DNA from: Zobellia uliginosa
Lineage (GTDB): Bacteria > Bacteroidota > Bacteroidia > Flavobacteriales > Flavobacteriaceae
DNA length: 64,000 bases
Direction: 5' to 3'
Assembly (NCBI RefSeq): GCF_900156625.1
Contig: NZ_FTOB01000001.1
Span: forward strand, 62,001 to 126,000
This document shows, piece by piece, positions 36,359 to 45,972 of the stretch; position 1 is the stretch's first letter, and every line of letters begins with the position of its first letter. The translations under genes were made by a program, and so were the position numbers. The notes under the pieces are model-generated. The model had not been told where the DNA came from. It did not search any database and worked only from the letters and a program-made list of their open reading frames with translations.

Positions 36359-38134
36359 TTGAAATCACTCTTAGACCATATTACCTATCCTGATGATTTA
36401 CGCCAGCTTGTCCTGGAGCAATTACCACAGCTTGCCAAGGAACTGAGGGAATTCATAATCGATATTGTTGCTACCAAAGAAGGCCACCTAGGCGCCAGCC
36501 TTGGGGTCGTAGAACTCACTATCGCCCTCCACTACGTATTTAACACCCCCCATGACAAGCTTATATGGGACGTGGGCCACCAAGCCTATGGCCACAAAAT
36601 ACTCACAGGAAGAAAGGAAATCTTTGAGACCAATCGTCAATTGGGTGGAATTAGTGGGTTTCCGAAACGTTCAGAAAGTGAATATGACGCCTTTGGTACA
36701 GGACACAGTTCTACTTCCATATCGGCTATTTTAGGTATGGCCATGGCCTCTCAGCTCAAAAAGAACGATCACATTCAGCACATTGCGGTAATCGGGGATG
36801 CTTCCATCGCAAGTGGCATGGCTTTTGAGGCCCTAAACCATCTGGGTTCTACAAATTCGAACGTATTGGTCATCTTAAACGACAATGCCATCGGAATCGA
36901 CCCCAGTGTAGGAGCGTTAAAAAAATATCTGACCAATGTAAAAAAGGGCACGGCCAAGGACGAGAATATCTTTGAGTGCTTAAACTTTCACTATACCGGT
37001 CCAATAGACGGGCACGACCTTGAAGCATTGATCAGCGAATTAAAGCATTTAAAATTGGTAGCAGGGCCAAAATTATTACACGTCATTACCACCAAGGGAA
37101 AAGGCCTTAAAAAGGCTGAAGAAAACCAGGTTACCTACCATGCCCCCGGTAAATTCGACAAACACACAGGTGAACTCTTAAAAAAGAGTCCGGCTGTCAA
37201 TGAGCCTCAAAAATATCAAGATATCTTCGGCCACACCTTAGTCGAGCTTGCCGATAAAAATGAGGCCATTGTTGGAATCACACCCGCCATGCCCACCGGA
37301 AGCTCCTTAAAGTATATGATGCAAAAAATGCCACATAGGGCCTTTGATGTGGGTATTGCCGAGCAACATGCGGTAACCTTGGCCGCGGGGATGGCCGCCG
37401 AAGGCCTTATCCCCTTTTGCACTATCTATTCTACTTTTCTACAAAGGGCCTACGACCAGGTCATACACGATGTAGCCCTTCAAAACCTGCCGGTAATCTT
37501 TTGCTTGGACCGAGCGGGACTTGTCGGCCAAGACGGTGCAACCCATCACGGAGTGTACGATATTGCCTATTTAAGGTGCATCCCCAACTTGTGTATTTTT
37601 GCCCCGATGAACGAAACCGAACTGCGCAACATCATGTATACCGCGCAAATGGGACTATCGCGGCCTATCGCCATCAGATATCCTAGGGGCCAAGGCGTAC
37701 AAACAAACTGGCAAACGCCTTTTGAAGCCCTAGAACTAGGCACGGCCCGCCAACTAAAGAAAGGTTTCACAATTGCGGTGTTGACCCTAGGGCACATAGG
37801 AAACGTCGTAACAGAACTCATAGACAGGATGGCCGAAGGTGAAAAAATAGGCCATTACGATATGCGATTCGTAAAGCCTTTGGACCAAAAAATGCTTGCC
37901 GAAATATTCAAACAGTACCGAACTATAGTTACCATTGAAGATGGAAGTAAAATGGGTGGTTTTGGCTCCGCTGTACTTGAATGGGCCAACGAGCACGGAC
38001 ACACCCAAAAGATCAGCATTCTAGGCCTTGACGATGTCTTTATTGAACATGGCACGGTCGAGCAGCTACACCAACAAGCAAAAATAGACACACTAAGTAT
38101 CGAGAAACACTTAAAAATGTTATTAAATGAATAA
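36359..38134 (+). CDS. dxs: 1-deoxy-D-xylulose-5-phosphate synthase
   Basis: Thiamine-diphosphate enzyme that joins pyruvate and glyceraldehyde 3-phosphate, the first step of the MEP isoprenoid pathway. The 591 residues show the ThDP-binding segment GDASIASGMAFEALNHL...NDN (about 144-180), the pyrimidine domain DVGIAEQHAVTLAAGMAAEGL with the catalytic Glu, and the C-terminal transketolase domain. The start codon is TTG, supported by the consensus promoter just upstream. The enzyme is shorter than the 620-residue E. coli form, as usual in this phylum. It could feed the carotenoid genes at 17-19 kb. The stop overlaps the next gene by eight bases. Confidence 0.95.
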   Translation: MKSLLDHITYPDDLRQLVLEQLPQLAKELREFIIDIVATKEGHLGASLGVVELTIALHYVFNTPHDKLIWDVGHQAYGHKILTGRKEIFETNRQLGGISGFPKRSESEYDAFGTGHSSTSISAILGMAMASQLKKNDHIQHIAVIGDASIASGMAFEALNHLGSTNSNVLVILNDNAIGIDPSVGALKKYLTNVKKGTAKDENIFECLNFHYTGPIDGHDLEALISELKHLKLVAGPKLLHVITTKGKGLKKAEENQVTYHAPGKFDKHTGELLKKSPAVNEPQKYQDIFGHTLVELADKNEAIVGITPAMPTGSSLKYMMQKMPHRAFDVGIAEQHAVTLAAGMAAEGLIPFCTIYSTFLQRAYDQVIHDVALQNLPVIFCLDRAGLVGQDGATHHGVYDIAYLRCIPNLCIFAPMNETELRNIMYTAQMGLSRPIAIRYPRGQGVQTNWQTPFEALELGTARQLKKGFTIAVLTLGHIGNVVTELIDRMAEGEKIGHYDMRFVKPLDQKMLAEIFKQYRTIVTIEDGSKMGGFGSAVLEWANEHGHTQKISILGLDDVFIEHGTVEQLHQQAKIDTLSIEKHLKMLLNE

Positions 38135-39263
38135 GCGCCTTACCTTTTCATGTTCCTTCGTTCTTTTCTTTAGCCTGTTCACCTGTTCACTTTTCGGCCA
38201 GGTACAAGATTCTATCCCGAGCGAGCGGGAAATTGACATCGACTCCATGATTATCGACACGACGGTGGTAGATACGGTCGTTATCAGAAAGACACAAAAG
38301 CGAATCAAATTCGTGCCCCGTGGCGTTAATTTGATGAACCCGGTAATCTCATTCAAACGCACCAAAGCGCTAAACAAGAAACCGAACCGATTTAGGGTCC
38401 CTTCTTTTTGGACGAACATTAACAAACTGGGGGCAAATTTCAACGAAGTAGCCTTTGTAAACTGGAACGCAGGGGGTAACAACTCTATTGCCGCCTTGGG
38501 AAATGCCCGGTTTGAGCGTAATTACAAATTTCGATACATACAGTGGGACAACTATATGGAAATGCGCTATGGCCTGAACGTTCAAGACGAACAGAAACTA
38601 AGAAAAACCGACGACGCCTTGCGTTTTAGCTCTACTTTCGGCTTTCAGCGCGATACCATTAGCAACTGGTACTATTCGGCAAAAGCGAATTTCAACACCC
38701 AATTCTCCAACGGTTACAAATATCCCGATAGAAGCACACCCATATCGCGCTTTATGGCACCAGGTTATTCCTTCTTGGGCGCAGGAACATCGTACATTAC
38801 AAAAGATCAAAAATTTAACCTCTACATCTCCCCTATAACACAAAAGGCCACATTTGTTCTAGACGAAGAATTGGCGAACAAGGGTGCCTTTGGGGTTAAA
38901 AAAGCGGTTCTAGATGCCGATGGAAACGTTATTGAAGAAGGAGAAAAAGTGTTTTTGGAATTCGGATTTTTAGTGACCAATAAATACGAGACGGAAATCT
39001 ATAAGAACATGAACTTAAAACACCGCCTCAGTCTCTACACCGACTACCTGCAGAAATTCGGCAATATTGATGTGGACTGGGAGCTAAACTTCGACCTAAA
39101 GGTCAACAAATACGTGGTTACCTCTATCGGCACCCACATTATTTATGATGACGACATTCTTTTTGACGAAAAAAAGGATGCCGATGGCAAAATAACCGAT
39201 TCGGGTGTCCCAAGATTGCAGTTTAAACAGCTGCTCGGGGTGGGTGTTTCCTATGCCTTCTAA
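38127..39263 (+). CDS. DUF3078 domain envelope protein
   Basis: Exported protein of 378 residues with a signal peptide (about 1-24, SLFGQ), a short acidic linker and a long beta-rich domain. That domain carries the DUF3078 signature near FNEVAFVNWNAGGNNSIAALG, and the protein ends in an aromatic strand (LLGVGVSYAF) like an outer-membrane barrel. The function is unknown. It overlaps the end of dxs by eight bases, so it is cotranscribed, and its stop overlaps the convergent dgt gene through CTAA. Confidence 0.85.
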   Translation: MNKRLTFSCSFVLFFSLFTCSLFGQVQDSIPSEREIDIDSMIIDTTVVDTVVIRKTQKRIKFVPRGVNLMNPVISFKRTKALNKKPNRFRVPSFWTNINKLGANFNEVAFVNWNAGGNNSIAALGNARFERNYKFRYIQWDNYMEMRYGLNVQDEQKLRKTDDALRFSSTFGFQRDTISNWYYSAKANFNTQFSNGYKYPDRSTPISRFMAPGYSFLGAGTSYITKDQKFNLYISPITQKATFVLDEELANKGAFGVKKAVLDADGNVIEEGEKVFLEFGFLVTNKYETEIYKNMNLKHRLSLYTDYLQKFGNIDVDWELNFDLKVNKYVVTSIGTHIIYDDDILFDEKKDADGKITDSGVPRLQFKQLLGVGVSYAF

Positions 39264-40603
39264 AGTTGCTTGCCCATAATTTTGTTGTGTATGTGAACCG
39301 CCGCACTATCGGAAAGGCTAGCTACATAACAACAGGTATTCAACAGTATATGATACACCGAATCTTCGGTATCCCTATAGAATTCAGGCAATGTCTTAAG
39401 CATTAAGGCATCGTAATTCGATGCCCGGTTTTCTTTTTTACGTATCAATGCGTTTATGTAAACATCAAGTATATCCGAAATGATCTTATAACCCGCAATT
39501 TCTTTCTCGATGACCTCTTGAGACCTATATATCTTATTGACACTTAATGAAATAATATCCTCTATCTGCGCCTTGAACACACTCCGGTCTAAAAGACTGG
39601 TATCAAATGTACCGTTCAGTATTTCATCTTCGTGCTCAACAAAAACAGAGATGGCATCCCTAATCAGGGTGTTGATAGCTAGTGCCCTTAAATAACTAAG
39701 CCGGTCTTCCTTATATTTTAGGGAATTGTATTTTTTGGTATTGATACTATCCTTGACTAATTTGATAAGGTATTCCAAGGCGAAATCTTCGGAAATAAGT
39801 CCGAGGTTAATACCATCTTCGAAGTCGATGATCGTATAACAGATATCATCTGCTGCTTCCACCAAAAACGTCAATGGATGGCGTGAGAAAGATATGTCTT
39901 CTCCATTTCGCGTCTGAATCAGACCCAAGTCTGCCGCAATTTCCTGAAAGGACGTCTTTTCGGTTTGAAAGAAGCCAAACTTCTTATCGGCAATATGCTT
40001 GGTCGGCTTCTTGGGAAGCGATTCTTTCGGGTATTTCATAAAGGCCCCTAATGTGGCATAACTTAGCCGAAGCCCCCCGGCAACCCCTTCCCTAGACTGG
40101 GTCAACAATCGAAATCCGTTGGCATTTCCCTCAAAATCAACAATATCACGAAACTCCTTATCAGAAAGAACCGATTGGTATTTTTGTCCGTTGCCCGTTA
40201 TGAAATACTCTCCTATAGCTTTCTCACCACTGTGTCCGAAAGGCGGATTACCAATATCATGGGCCAAGGCCGCTGCCGCTACGATAGCCCCAAAATCATT
40301 AAACCTATAGCCATGGATCTCGCTTAAAAACGGATGCTTTTCAAGAATCTTTTTTCCTGCAATACGCCCTAGGCTCCTTCCCACTACGGACACTTCCAAA
40401 CTGTGTGTCAGTCGGGTATGTACAAAATCGGTCTTCGACAACGGAATAACCTGTGTCTTATCCTGCAAACTCCTAAAAGCACTTGAAAATATAATTCGAT
40501 CATAATCTACTTCAAAACCCAGTCGGGTTTCGTCTTGTTCCTTTCTAAGTCTTTTATGCGTGTCGCCTTGCCGTTTTAGAGAGAGTAAATTTTCCCAGTT
40601 CAT
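39260..40603 (-). CDS. dgt: Deoxyguanosinetriphosphate triphosphohydrolase (dGTPase)
   Basis: HD-domain enzyme of 447 residues that hydrolyses dGTP, or other dNTPs, to nucleoside and triphosphate. The metal ligands are seen as RLTHSLE (His67), AHDIGNPPFGH (His115-Asp116) and a later ADDICYTIIDFEDG Asp. The length and order fit the type 1 dGTPases. It is alone on the minus strand and convergent with the DUF3078 gene. Confidence 0.93.
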   Translation of the reverse strand: MNWENLLSLKRQGDTHKRLRKEQDETRLGFEVDYDRIIFSSAFRSLQDKTQVIPLSKTDFVHTRLTHSLEVSVVGRSLGRIAGKKILEKHPFLSEIHGYRFNDFGAIVAAAALAHDIGNPPFGHSGEKAIGEYFITGNGQKYQSVLSDKEFRDIVDFEGNANGFRLLTQSREGVAGGLRLSYATLGAFMKYPKESLPKKPTKHIADKKFGFFQTEKTSFQEIAADLGLIQTRNGEDISFSRHPLTFLVEAADDICYTIIDFEDGINLGLISEDFALEYLIKLVKDSINTKKYNSLKYKEDRLSYLRALAINTLIRDAISVFVEHEDEILNGTFDTSLLDRSVFKAQIEDIISLSVNKIYRSQEVIEKEIAGYKIISDILDVYINALIRKKENRASNYDALMLKTLPEFYRDTEDSVYHILLNTCCYVASLSDSAAVHIHNKIMGKQL

Positions 40604-40737
40604 TGTGTGTTTTTAAGTCCCGCAAGTTACATTTTTTCAAGATCAAAACGCTTCAGGGCCTAAAAGAAGCCCCGATTATTTAACCTTAAGGGAATCATCT
40701 ATTAAACTTTAGATAACCCTACCTTAACACCACATGG

Positions 40738-40755
40738 TTTTCTTTGCAAAGAAAA
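40738..40755. promoter_or_regulatory. 18-bp perfect palindrome upstream of the next gene
   Basis: TTTTCTTTGCAAAGAAAA is a perfect palindrome ending nine bases before the ATG of the small regulatory-domain protein. Its left half contains CTTTG, close to a -7 element. It may be an operator that blocks transcription or translation initiation. No regulator is adjacent. Confidence 0.4.
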
Positions 40756-40764
40756 TGAGAACCC

Positions 40765-41157
40765 ATGAAAATAGCCGCTTTTTGCCTTATCCTATTCTGT
40801 ACATTTAACCTTTCCGCACAACAAGAAGTGATAATTAAAGGCAACATATTCGATATTGAGATGAACAATGAACCTCTGTTGTTCGCCGATGTCAAGGTCA
40901 AAGGTTCACAAGTAAAGACCCAGACCAATTTTAGGGGCAATTTTGAAATTAACGGACTTGAACCAGGAACCTATATTTTGAAGGTGAGCTTCCTTGGATA
41001 TGAAACAAGGGAAATTCCAGTTGAAGTCTCCGCTTCGCATACCGCATATATTTCAGAGGGACTACAAGCCGAATCCATAAGCTTGTCCGATGTGGTTATG
41101 GCAGAAGAAAACACCTTGCCAAACACGACCACCTTAGCCTCGAGTATAGAGAAATAA
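40765..41157 (+). CDS. Small exported carboxypeptidase-regulatory-like protein
   Basis: Exported protein of 130 residues with a signal peptide (1-18, NLSAQ) and one carboxypeptidase-D regulatory-like domain (about 22-100: LLFADVKVKGSQVKTQTNFRG, then YILKVSFLGYET). It ends without the plug and barrel that follow this domain in TonB receptors. It is therefore a free-standing domain, not a fragment with a visible frameshift. The role is unknown. Confidence 0.75.
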   Translation: MKIAAFCLILFCTFNLSAQQEVIIKGNIFDIEMNNEPLLFADVKVKGSQVKTQTNFRGNFEINGLEPGTYILKVSFLGYETREIPVEVSASHTAYISEGLQAESISLSDVVMAEENTLPNTTTLASSIEK

Positions 41158-41183
41158 ACGGGCAACGTTTTGTAATTAATAAA

Positions 41184-41216
41184 AAAAGGGGGACTCACCG
41201 TGTGAATCCCCCTTTT
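41184..41216. terminator. Bidirectional intrinsic terminator
   Basis: AAAAGGGGGA (41184-41193) and TCCCCCTTTT (41207-41216) form a strong hairpin between convergent genes. Confidence 0.85.
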
Positions 41217-41233
41217 CCTAATAAAATAGTATA

Positions 41234-41593
41234 TCAGTCTTTTGAAACGACGCCAGATTTTTTCTCCTTGCTGATAACGTTAGCTATTACATTGTTATCG
41301 AACTCAACTTCCTTAACGGTACCATCTGCGTAAAAATACCACTTTCCGGTTCTAACACCCTTATTGTAAGTACCTTTTGATATCTTTTGACCTGCTTCAT
41401 CAAAACTTACCCACTGACCGTGCAACTTTCCTGCAAGGTCAAAAGTCCCCTTTTGACTTACTTCCCCATTATCGTGAAAGTAGGTAGCCTCTACAAGGTT
41501 CGTTTCTTTATTCAATTTTACTTCCTTCTCCTTTTGGGCATAGCCCGCAGTAACGGATAAAGCAAGTGCTAAAAGTATGATTATATTTTTCAT
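41234..41593 (-). CDS. Exported MORN-repeat (YwqK-like) protein
   Basis: Exported protein of 119 residues with a signal peptide (1-19, AGYAQ) and several MORN-type repeats (DNGEVSQKGTFDLAGKLHGQW, DEAGQKISKGTYNKGVRTGKW, YADGTVKEVEF). Database pipelines often call this family a YwqK toxin-antitoxin antitoxin. Here there is no partner toxin, and the protein is exported, so that name should not be taken as function. Confidence 0.8.
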   Translation of the reverse strand: MKNIIILLALALSVTAGYAQKEKEVKLNKETNLVEATYFHDNGEVSQKGTFDLAGKLHGQWVSFDEAGQKISKGTYNKGVRTGKWYFYADGTVKEVEFDNNVIANVISKEKKSGVVSKD

Positions 41594-41965
41594 GTCATTT
41601 GTTTTTTAAGTGGTTTTGTGATGAATTGCTGTTTCAAATATAGTCAAAATTTACATTAAATACATGATTACTTAACATTAAATTTACATTAGAAACGATT
41701 TACGAACCACAAATATTGTTTAAGAAGGATAACTTCATATAAATATGCTGCCCTTCTTCCCATTAAATCGTAACAAAAACCTTAATTTACCATCGCTTAG
41801 ACCTTTAAAAATCAGCAGTTTTAAAGATATGGGCAAAACGTACCGTTTTTCACCGTTTTTATGGGTCAATTTCAATGCCTGAAACAACTGATAAGATCAC
41901 TTCATAACCTTATTTTAACGTGATTAATAAATTATAATACCAATTTTGTGCACATTTAAATAGCG
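41594..41965. other. 372-base AT-rich intergenic region
   Basis: No gene or RNA could be supported. It is AT-rich, with repeated TTACATTA and TTAACATTA-like words around 41650-41700, and serves the divergent MORN-protein and phosphate-transporter genes. It may hold the promoters of both. No consensus TAnnTTTG element at good spacing was found. Confidence 0.4.
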
Positions 41966-44215
41966 ATGGGCGAGAATCTTTACCTTTTCATGATTATAGC
42001 ATTGGCCGTACTAGCCATAACCGATTTGGTAGTCGGGGTAAGTAACGATGCCGTGAATTTTTTGAACTCCGCAATCGGGTCAAAAGCTATTTCTTTTAGA
42101 ACGGTCATGATCGTGGCCAGTATAGGTATAGCCTTTGGTGCCATTTCATCGAGCGGAATGATGGAGGTGGCCCGTAAAGGTATTTTCAACCCTGAACATT
42201 TTGTGTTTGCCGAAATCATGATCATTTTTATGGCGGTCATGATTACCGATATTCTCCTTCTAGATTTTTTCAACACCTTGGGTATGCCCACCTCTACTAC
42301 GGTATCTATCGTCTTCGAGCTTCTAGGGGCAGCGGTAGCCGTATCCTTGGTGAAAATTATGGGGGACGGCGAAGGCGCTTCAAGTCTTTGGATGTATATC
42401 AACACCGATAAGGCCACAGAAATTATCCTGGGCATTTTGCTTTCGGTGGTCATAGCTTTTACCGTAGGAGCCTTGGTCCAGTTTATATCGCGCTTGCTGA
42501 TTTCCTTTAAATTTGAGAACAAACCAAGTTGGGTAGGTGCCATATTCGGTGGTTTTGCCCTGACCTCGATTATCTACTTCATTCTTGTTAAGGGATTGAA
42601 GAGTGCCTCAATTTTAAGCCCTGAAATTCTTGAGACCATAGCCAACAAACAGTTTCTTTTTATTCTAAGCAACTTTGTGGTATGGACTTTACTCTCATGG
42701 ATGATTACCACCTTAACGCGTATCAGTATATACACCATAGTAATTGTCATGGGAACCTTTGCTTTGGCCATGGCCTTTGCCGGTAACGACTTGGTGAACT
42801 TTATCGGTGTACCCTTGGCCGCCTTGGAATCATATACTTCATGGAGCACTTCCGGAATAGATCCCAACGTATACACCATGGAAGGATTGTCCACTGCCGT
42901 CAAAACTCCCCAATACCTATTACTTTTATCCGGTATGATTATGGTGGTGACCCTCTGGTTTTCATCAAAAGCCAAAAACGTAGTCAAAACGAGTGTAGAC
43001 CTATCGCGACAAGATGAAGGCGATGAGCGTTTTCAACCCAACTTTCTCTCCCGTCAAATTGTTAGGTTTTCAATAAAGGCTTCAGAAAATATTGCGGCCC
43101 TTATTCCTGATATCATCGTAAGAAAGATGGACACCCGATTTGAGAAGCCTTACGTATACGTTCCCAAAAGCAGGGTTCAAGACCTTCCCGCATTCGATTT
43201 GGTACGGGCTTCCGTCAACTTAATGGTAGCGAGCGTACTTATCTCACTGGCCACCTCAATGAAACTACCGCTTTCCACTACATATGTAACCTTTATGGTC
43301 GCCATGGGCAGTTCCTTGGCCGATAGGGCGTGGGGTGCGGAAAGCGCAGTATATCGCGTGGCAGGGGTATTAAATGTAATAGGCGGATGGTTTTTTACGG
43401 CCATTAGCGCCTTTACCGCCGCAGCACTAATAGCCTATATCATTCATTTAGGAGGAATATGGGCAATTGGCGTACTACTGATCATAGCATCTTTCTTAAT
43501 CGGAAAAAACTACCTGACCCACACCAAGAAGATGAAGGAGACCAAATTGGAAGAAAAACTGGAAAGAGCTGAAAGCAATTCCATCATCGGCGTAATAGAG
43601 GAAAGCGCGGCCAACATTTCATTGGCCATAAAAAGAGCCAATAAAATATATACCCAGAGTATCGACGGCCTGGCCAAACACGATATAGAGACCTTGAGAA
43701 AAAGCAAGAAGGGAATCTCTAAATTCGATAAAGAGGTAGAAGATCTTCGCGACAATATCTTTTACTTTATCAAGAACCTAGACGAATCTAGCGTTAGCAC
43801 CAGTAACTTCTATATTGCCATACTAAGCTATCTACAAGACATGACCCAGTCTTTGGAATATATTGCCAAAGCAGGATATAAGCACGTACATAACAACCAT
43901 AAAAAATTAAGGTTCAACCAAATTAAGGACCTTAAGGAAACCGATGGTTACCTAGACCAGCTATTTACCGATATACAAACGATTTTCGAGACCAAGGATT
44001 TCTTAAAGCTTACCGAACTTATCATCGGCAAACAAGAACTCTTCAAGAAGGTAGACATGAAGATCCACAAACAAGTGGAGCGCACCCGTACCGACGAATC
44101 AAGTCCTAAAAACACGGCCCTCTATTTCAGCCTGCTCTTAGAGACCAAAGATTTATTGGTGGCTACAATGAACTTGCTGGAGACCTACGATCAACATGCC
44201 AATACTAAAATTTAG
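41966..44215 (+). CDS. PiT-type inorganic phosphate transporter with PhoU-like tail
   Basis: Inner-membrane phosphate permease of 749 residues. The two PiT repeat motifs are seen as VGVSNDAVNFLNSAIGSKA (about 23-41) and FAGNDLVNFIGVPLAALES (about 272-290), among 10-12 helices. After the last helix (near residue 515) comes a tail of about 230 mostly helical, charged residues resembling the PhoU/DUF47 domain, which is usually a separate protein. The fusion suggests built-in regulation of phosphate uptake. Single-domain PiT proteins are usually 330-500 residues. Confidence 0.9.
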   Translation: MGENLYLFMIIALAVLAITDLVVGVSNDAVNFLNSAIGSKAISFRTVMIVASIGIAFGAISSSGMMEVARKGIFNPEHFVFAEIMIIFMAVMITDILLLDFFNTLGMPTSTTVSIVFELLGAAVAVSLVKIMGDGEGASSLWMYINTDKATEIILGILLSVVIAFTVGALVQFISRLLISFKFENKPSWVGAIFGGFALTSIIYFILVKGLKSASILSPEILETIANKQFLFILSNFVVWTLLSWMITTLTRISIYTIVIVMGTFALAMAFAGNDLVNFIGVPLAALESYTSWSTSGIDPNVYTMEGLSTAVKTPQYLLLLSGMIMVVTLWFSSKAKNVVKTSVDLSRQDEGDERFQPNFLSRQIVRFSIKASENIAALIPDIIVRKMDTRFEKPYVYVPKSRVQDLPAFDLVRASVNLMVASVLISLATSMKLPLSTTYVTFMVAMGSSLADRAWGAESAVYRVAGVLNVIGGWFFTAISAFTAAALIAYIIHLGGIWAIGVLLIIASFLIGKNYLTHTKKMKETKLEEKLERAESNSIIGVIEESAANISLAIKRANKIYTQSIDGLAKHDIETLRKSKKGISKFDKEVEDLRDNIFYFIKNLDESSVSTSNFYIAILSYLQDMTQSLEYIAKAGYKHVHNNHKKLRFNQIKDLKETDGYLDQLFTDIQTIFETKDFLKLTELIIGKQELFKKVDMKIHKQVERTRTDESSPKNTALYFSLLLETKDLLVATMNLLETYDQHANTKI

Positions 44216-44328
44216 TAAAAAAAAATCGACGAACGGTAATTTTTTAAAAGCGACGTTCACTTCATCGAAAAAAATATACCTTTCCCCTGATTCATGCGTT
44301 AGCAAATAAGAATACTAAATCTTATCTA

Positions 44329-45273
44329 ATGCACTTATTACGACAAATCCTGCCTGCTGTTTGCTGTATGACCCTATTTTTTTCATGCAGTAAAGATTCA
44401 GACACCATAGAAGACGAAACCTTAACGTCACAACTTGACCCAACCGAAAGAGCGGCGGCCAAAAAACTTTACGAAGATTATTACGTAGCCTCAAAAAACG
44501 AGGCTTCGGATGTGGCTTGGTCAGGCGATGAACCAAGTTGTAACGCCGGTAGTGTTCCTGAAAATATCAGAACCAAATTAATCATGCGGATCCATTATTT
44601 CAGAAAGGCTGTGGGACTTAACAATACCATTACCGAAAACCCTGCCAAAAGTGAAAAATCACAACAGGCCGCTTTGATGATGCATGCAAACGGCACCTTG
44701 GACCATTCCCCCCCGGAAAGCTGGAAATGTTTTACCACAGAAGGAAAGGAAGGAGCCGGAAATTCACTGCTTACCTCTACAAAAAATTCCGTAGCCATTG
44801 ATTCATATATGCGCGACCAAGGTTCGGAAAACTATCCGGTAGGACATAGACGCTGGTTGCTATGGCCCAGACTACAGGAAATTGGCATTGGAAATACCAG
44901 TCAGTATAATGCTTTATGGGTTCTTGGTAATCCCGGCACTACACCTGAAGACGCCCCCGAATTTGTGGCTTGGCCACCAAAAGGCTATCTACCCAAACAC
45001 TTGGCCTATGAACGTTGGTCTTTCTCAATACCCAAGGCCGACTTCTCACAAACCAGCATCAAAATGAAAACTCTTAAGGGCACAAATATCCCTCTAGAAA
45101 TCGAGGAACTCGATGATGCTTACGGTGATAGAACCATTGTCTGGAGGCCTGATATAAACGTTTATGATACTATGGAAGATGCCACTTACAAGGTCAGTAT
45201 AGAAAATGTCCTTATAGATGACACCCCTCAAGACTACGAATATGAGGTAACTTTGTTCGACCCGGATAACTAA
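44329..45273 (+). CDS. CAP (SCP/PR1-like) domain lipoprotein
   Basis: Lipoprotein of 314 residues with lipobox LFFSC (Cys20). It carries a CAP/cysteine-rich secretory domain, recognised by MMHANGTLDHSPPESWKCFT, GKEGAGNSLL and YPVGHRRWLLWPRLQEIGIG. The two His residues of the CAP cleft appear to be present. A C-terminal beta-rich part (about 225-314) follows. CAP proteins in bacteria have no single known activity. It probably sits on the outer membrane. Confidence 0.82.
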   Translation: MHLLRQILPAVCCMTLFFSCSKDSDTIEDETLTSQLDPTERAAAKKLYEDYYVASKNEASDVAWSGDEPSCNAGSVPENIRTKLIMRIHYFRKAVGLNNTITENPAKSEKSQQAALMMHANGTLDHSPPESWKCFTTEGKEGAGNSLLTSTKNSVAIDSYMRDQGSENYPVGHRRWLLWPRLQEIGIGNTSQYNALWVLGNPGTTPEDAPEFVAWPPKGYLPKHLAYERWSFSIPKADFSQTSIKMKTLKGTNIPLEIEELDDAYGDRTIVWRPDINVYDTMEDATYKVSIENVLIDDTPQDYEYEVTLFDPDN

Positions 45274-45371
45274 CCTGAAAAAAATATAAAAAAACCCATA
45301 CTTTTGTTTTATTTATAACATCGCAATCGATTTCGAACGTTTAAATCGTATCTTGTTTAAAGAGACACTTT

Positions 45372-45797
45372 ATGGAAACAATTGTTCCTGCCAGAACCAA
45401 GCTATTGGCGCAACGTGATTTTGGCATTGCAAAGTTTTGGTACTACCCCAATTTTTTAGTGGGAGAATTTGCAGAAGGCATGCACGTAACTAAAGAGAAT
45501 GCCCTTCAACCCATTCGTTTCGCCAAACAGTTCTATGGAGACACCCCTATAATCTATATATCGCACAGACGAAATTCGTATTCCATGGATACTGTAGGTT
45601 ACAAGGATGTCGTAGACATGTTCCCCAACTTTATCGGCTTTGCCGTAGTTTCAAAAAATAAATACCAGCGAATGCTCGTCCATTTAGAAAAAATGTTCAT
45701 TAAAAGACCGATCGGTGTTTTTTTTCAGCTAGACGAAGCCTATGCCTGGGCCGAGGAAGAACTGGAAAAACATCAACATCACTCTTTTCGTCCCTAG
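45372..45797 (+). CDS. STAS/SpoIIAA-like protein, uncertain
   Basis: Soluble protein of 141 residues without signal peptide. The pattern of strand, helix (TKENALQPIRFAKQFYG), strand (TPIIYISHRRNSYSM), helix, strand (IGFAVVSKNKYQR) and helix (DEAYAWAEEELEKH) looks like the small alpha/beta SpoIIAA/STAS-like proteins of Flavobacteriaceae. No active residues can be named. It is monocistronic. Confidence 0.55.
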   Translation: METIVPARTKLLAQRDFGIAKFWYYPNFLVGEFAEGMHVTKENALQPIRFAKQFYGDTPIIYISHRRNSYSMDTVGYKDVVDMFPNFIGFAVVSKNKYQRMLVHLEKMFIKRPIGVFFQLDEAYAWAEEELEKHQHHSFRP

Positions 45798-45972
45798 TTT
45801 CAATACCACCTACTGATTCGGTCCCAAAACTAATATCAGCCTTCCTACTTCAGAGATGTCAAGCTTGACTTGAACCTTATCGACAAGCCTTCGCCCTTAA
45901 TTGCGAAAAGGGCCTATAACGCCGTTCGCTAAGGTCAAGTCGCAACCAATTGTTTCACCTAAAGCCGCTCTC

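Noticed and set aside
41234-41593. Toxin-antitoxin antitoxin (YwqK name)
   Set aside because: The protein has a signal peptide and MORN repeats, and no toxin gene is next to it. The name is a database habit.
45901-45972. TTG-initiated extension of the amidohydrolase
   Set aside because: It would put 24 polar residues before a clear signal peptide. The ATG at 45973 is the better start.
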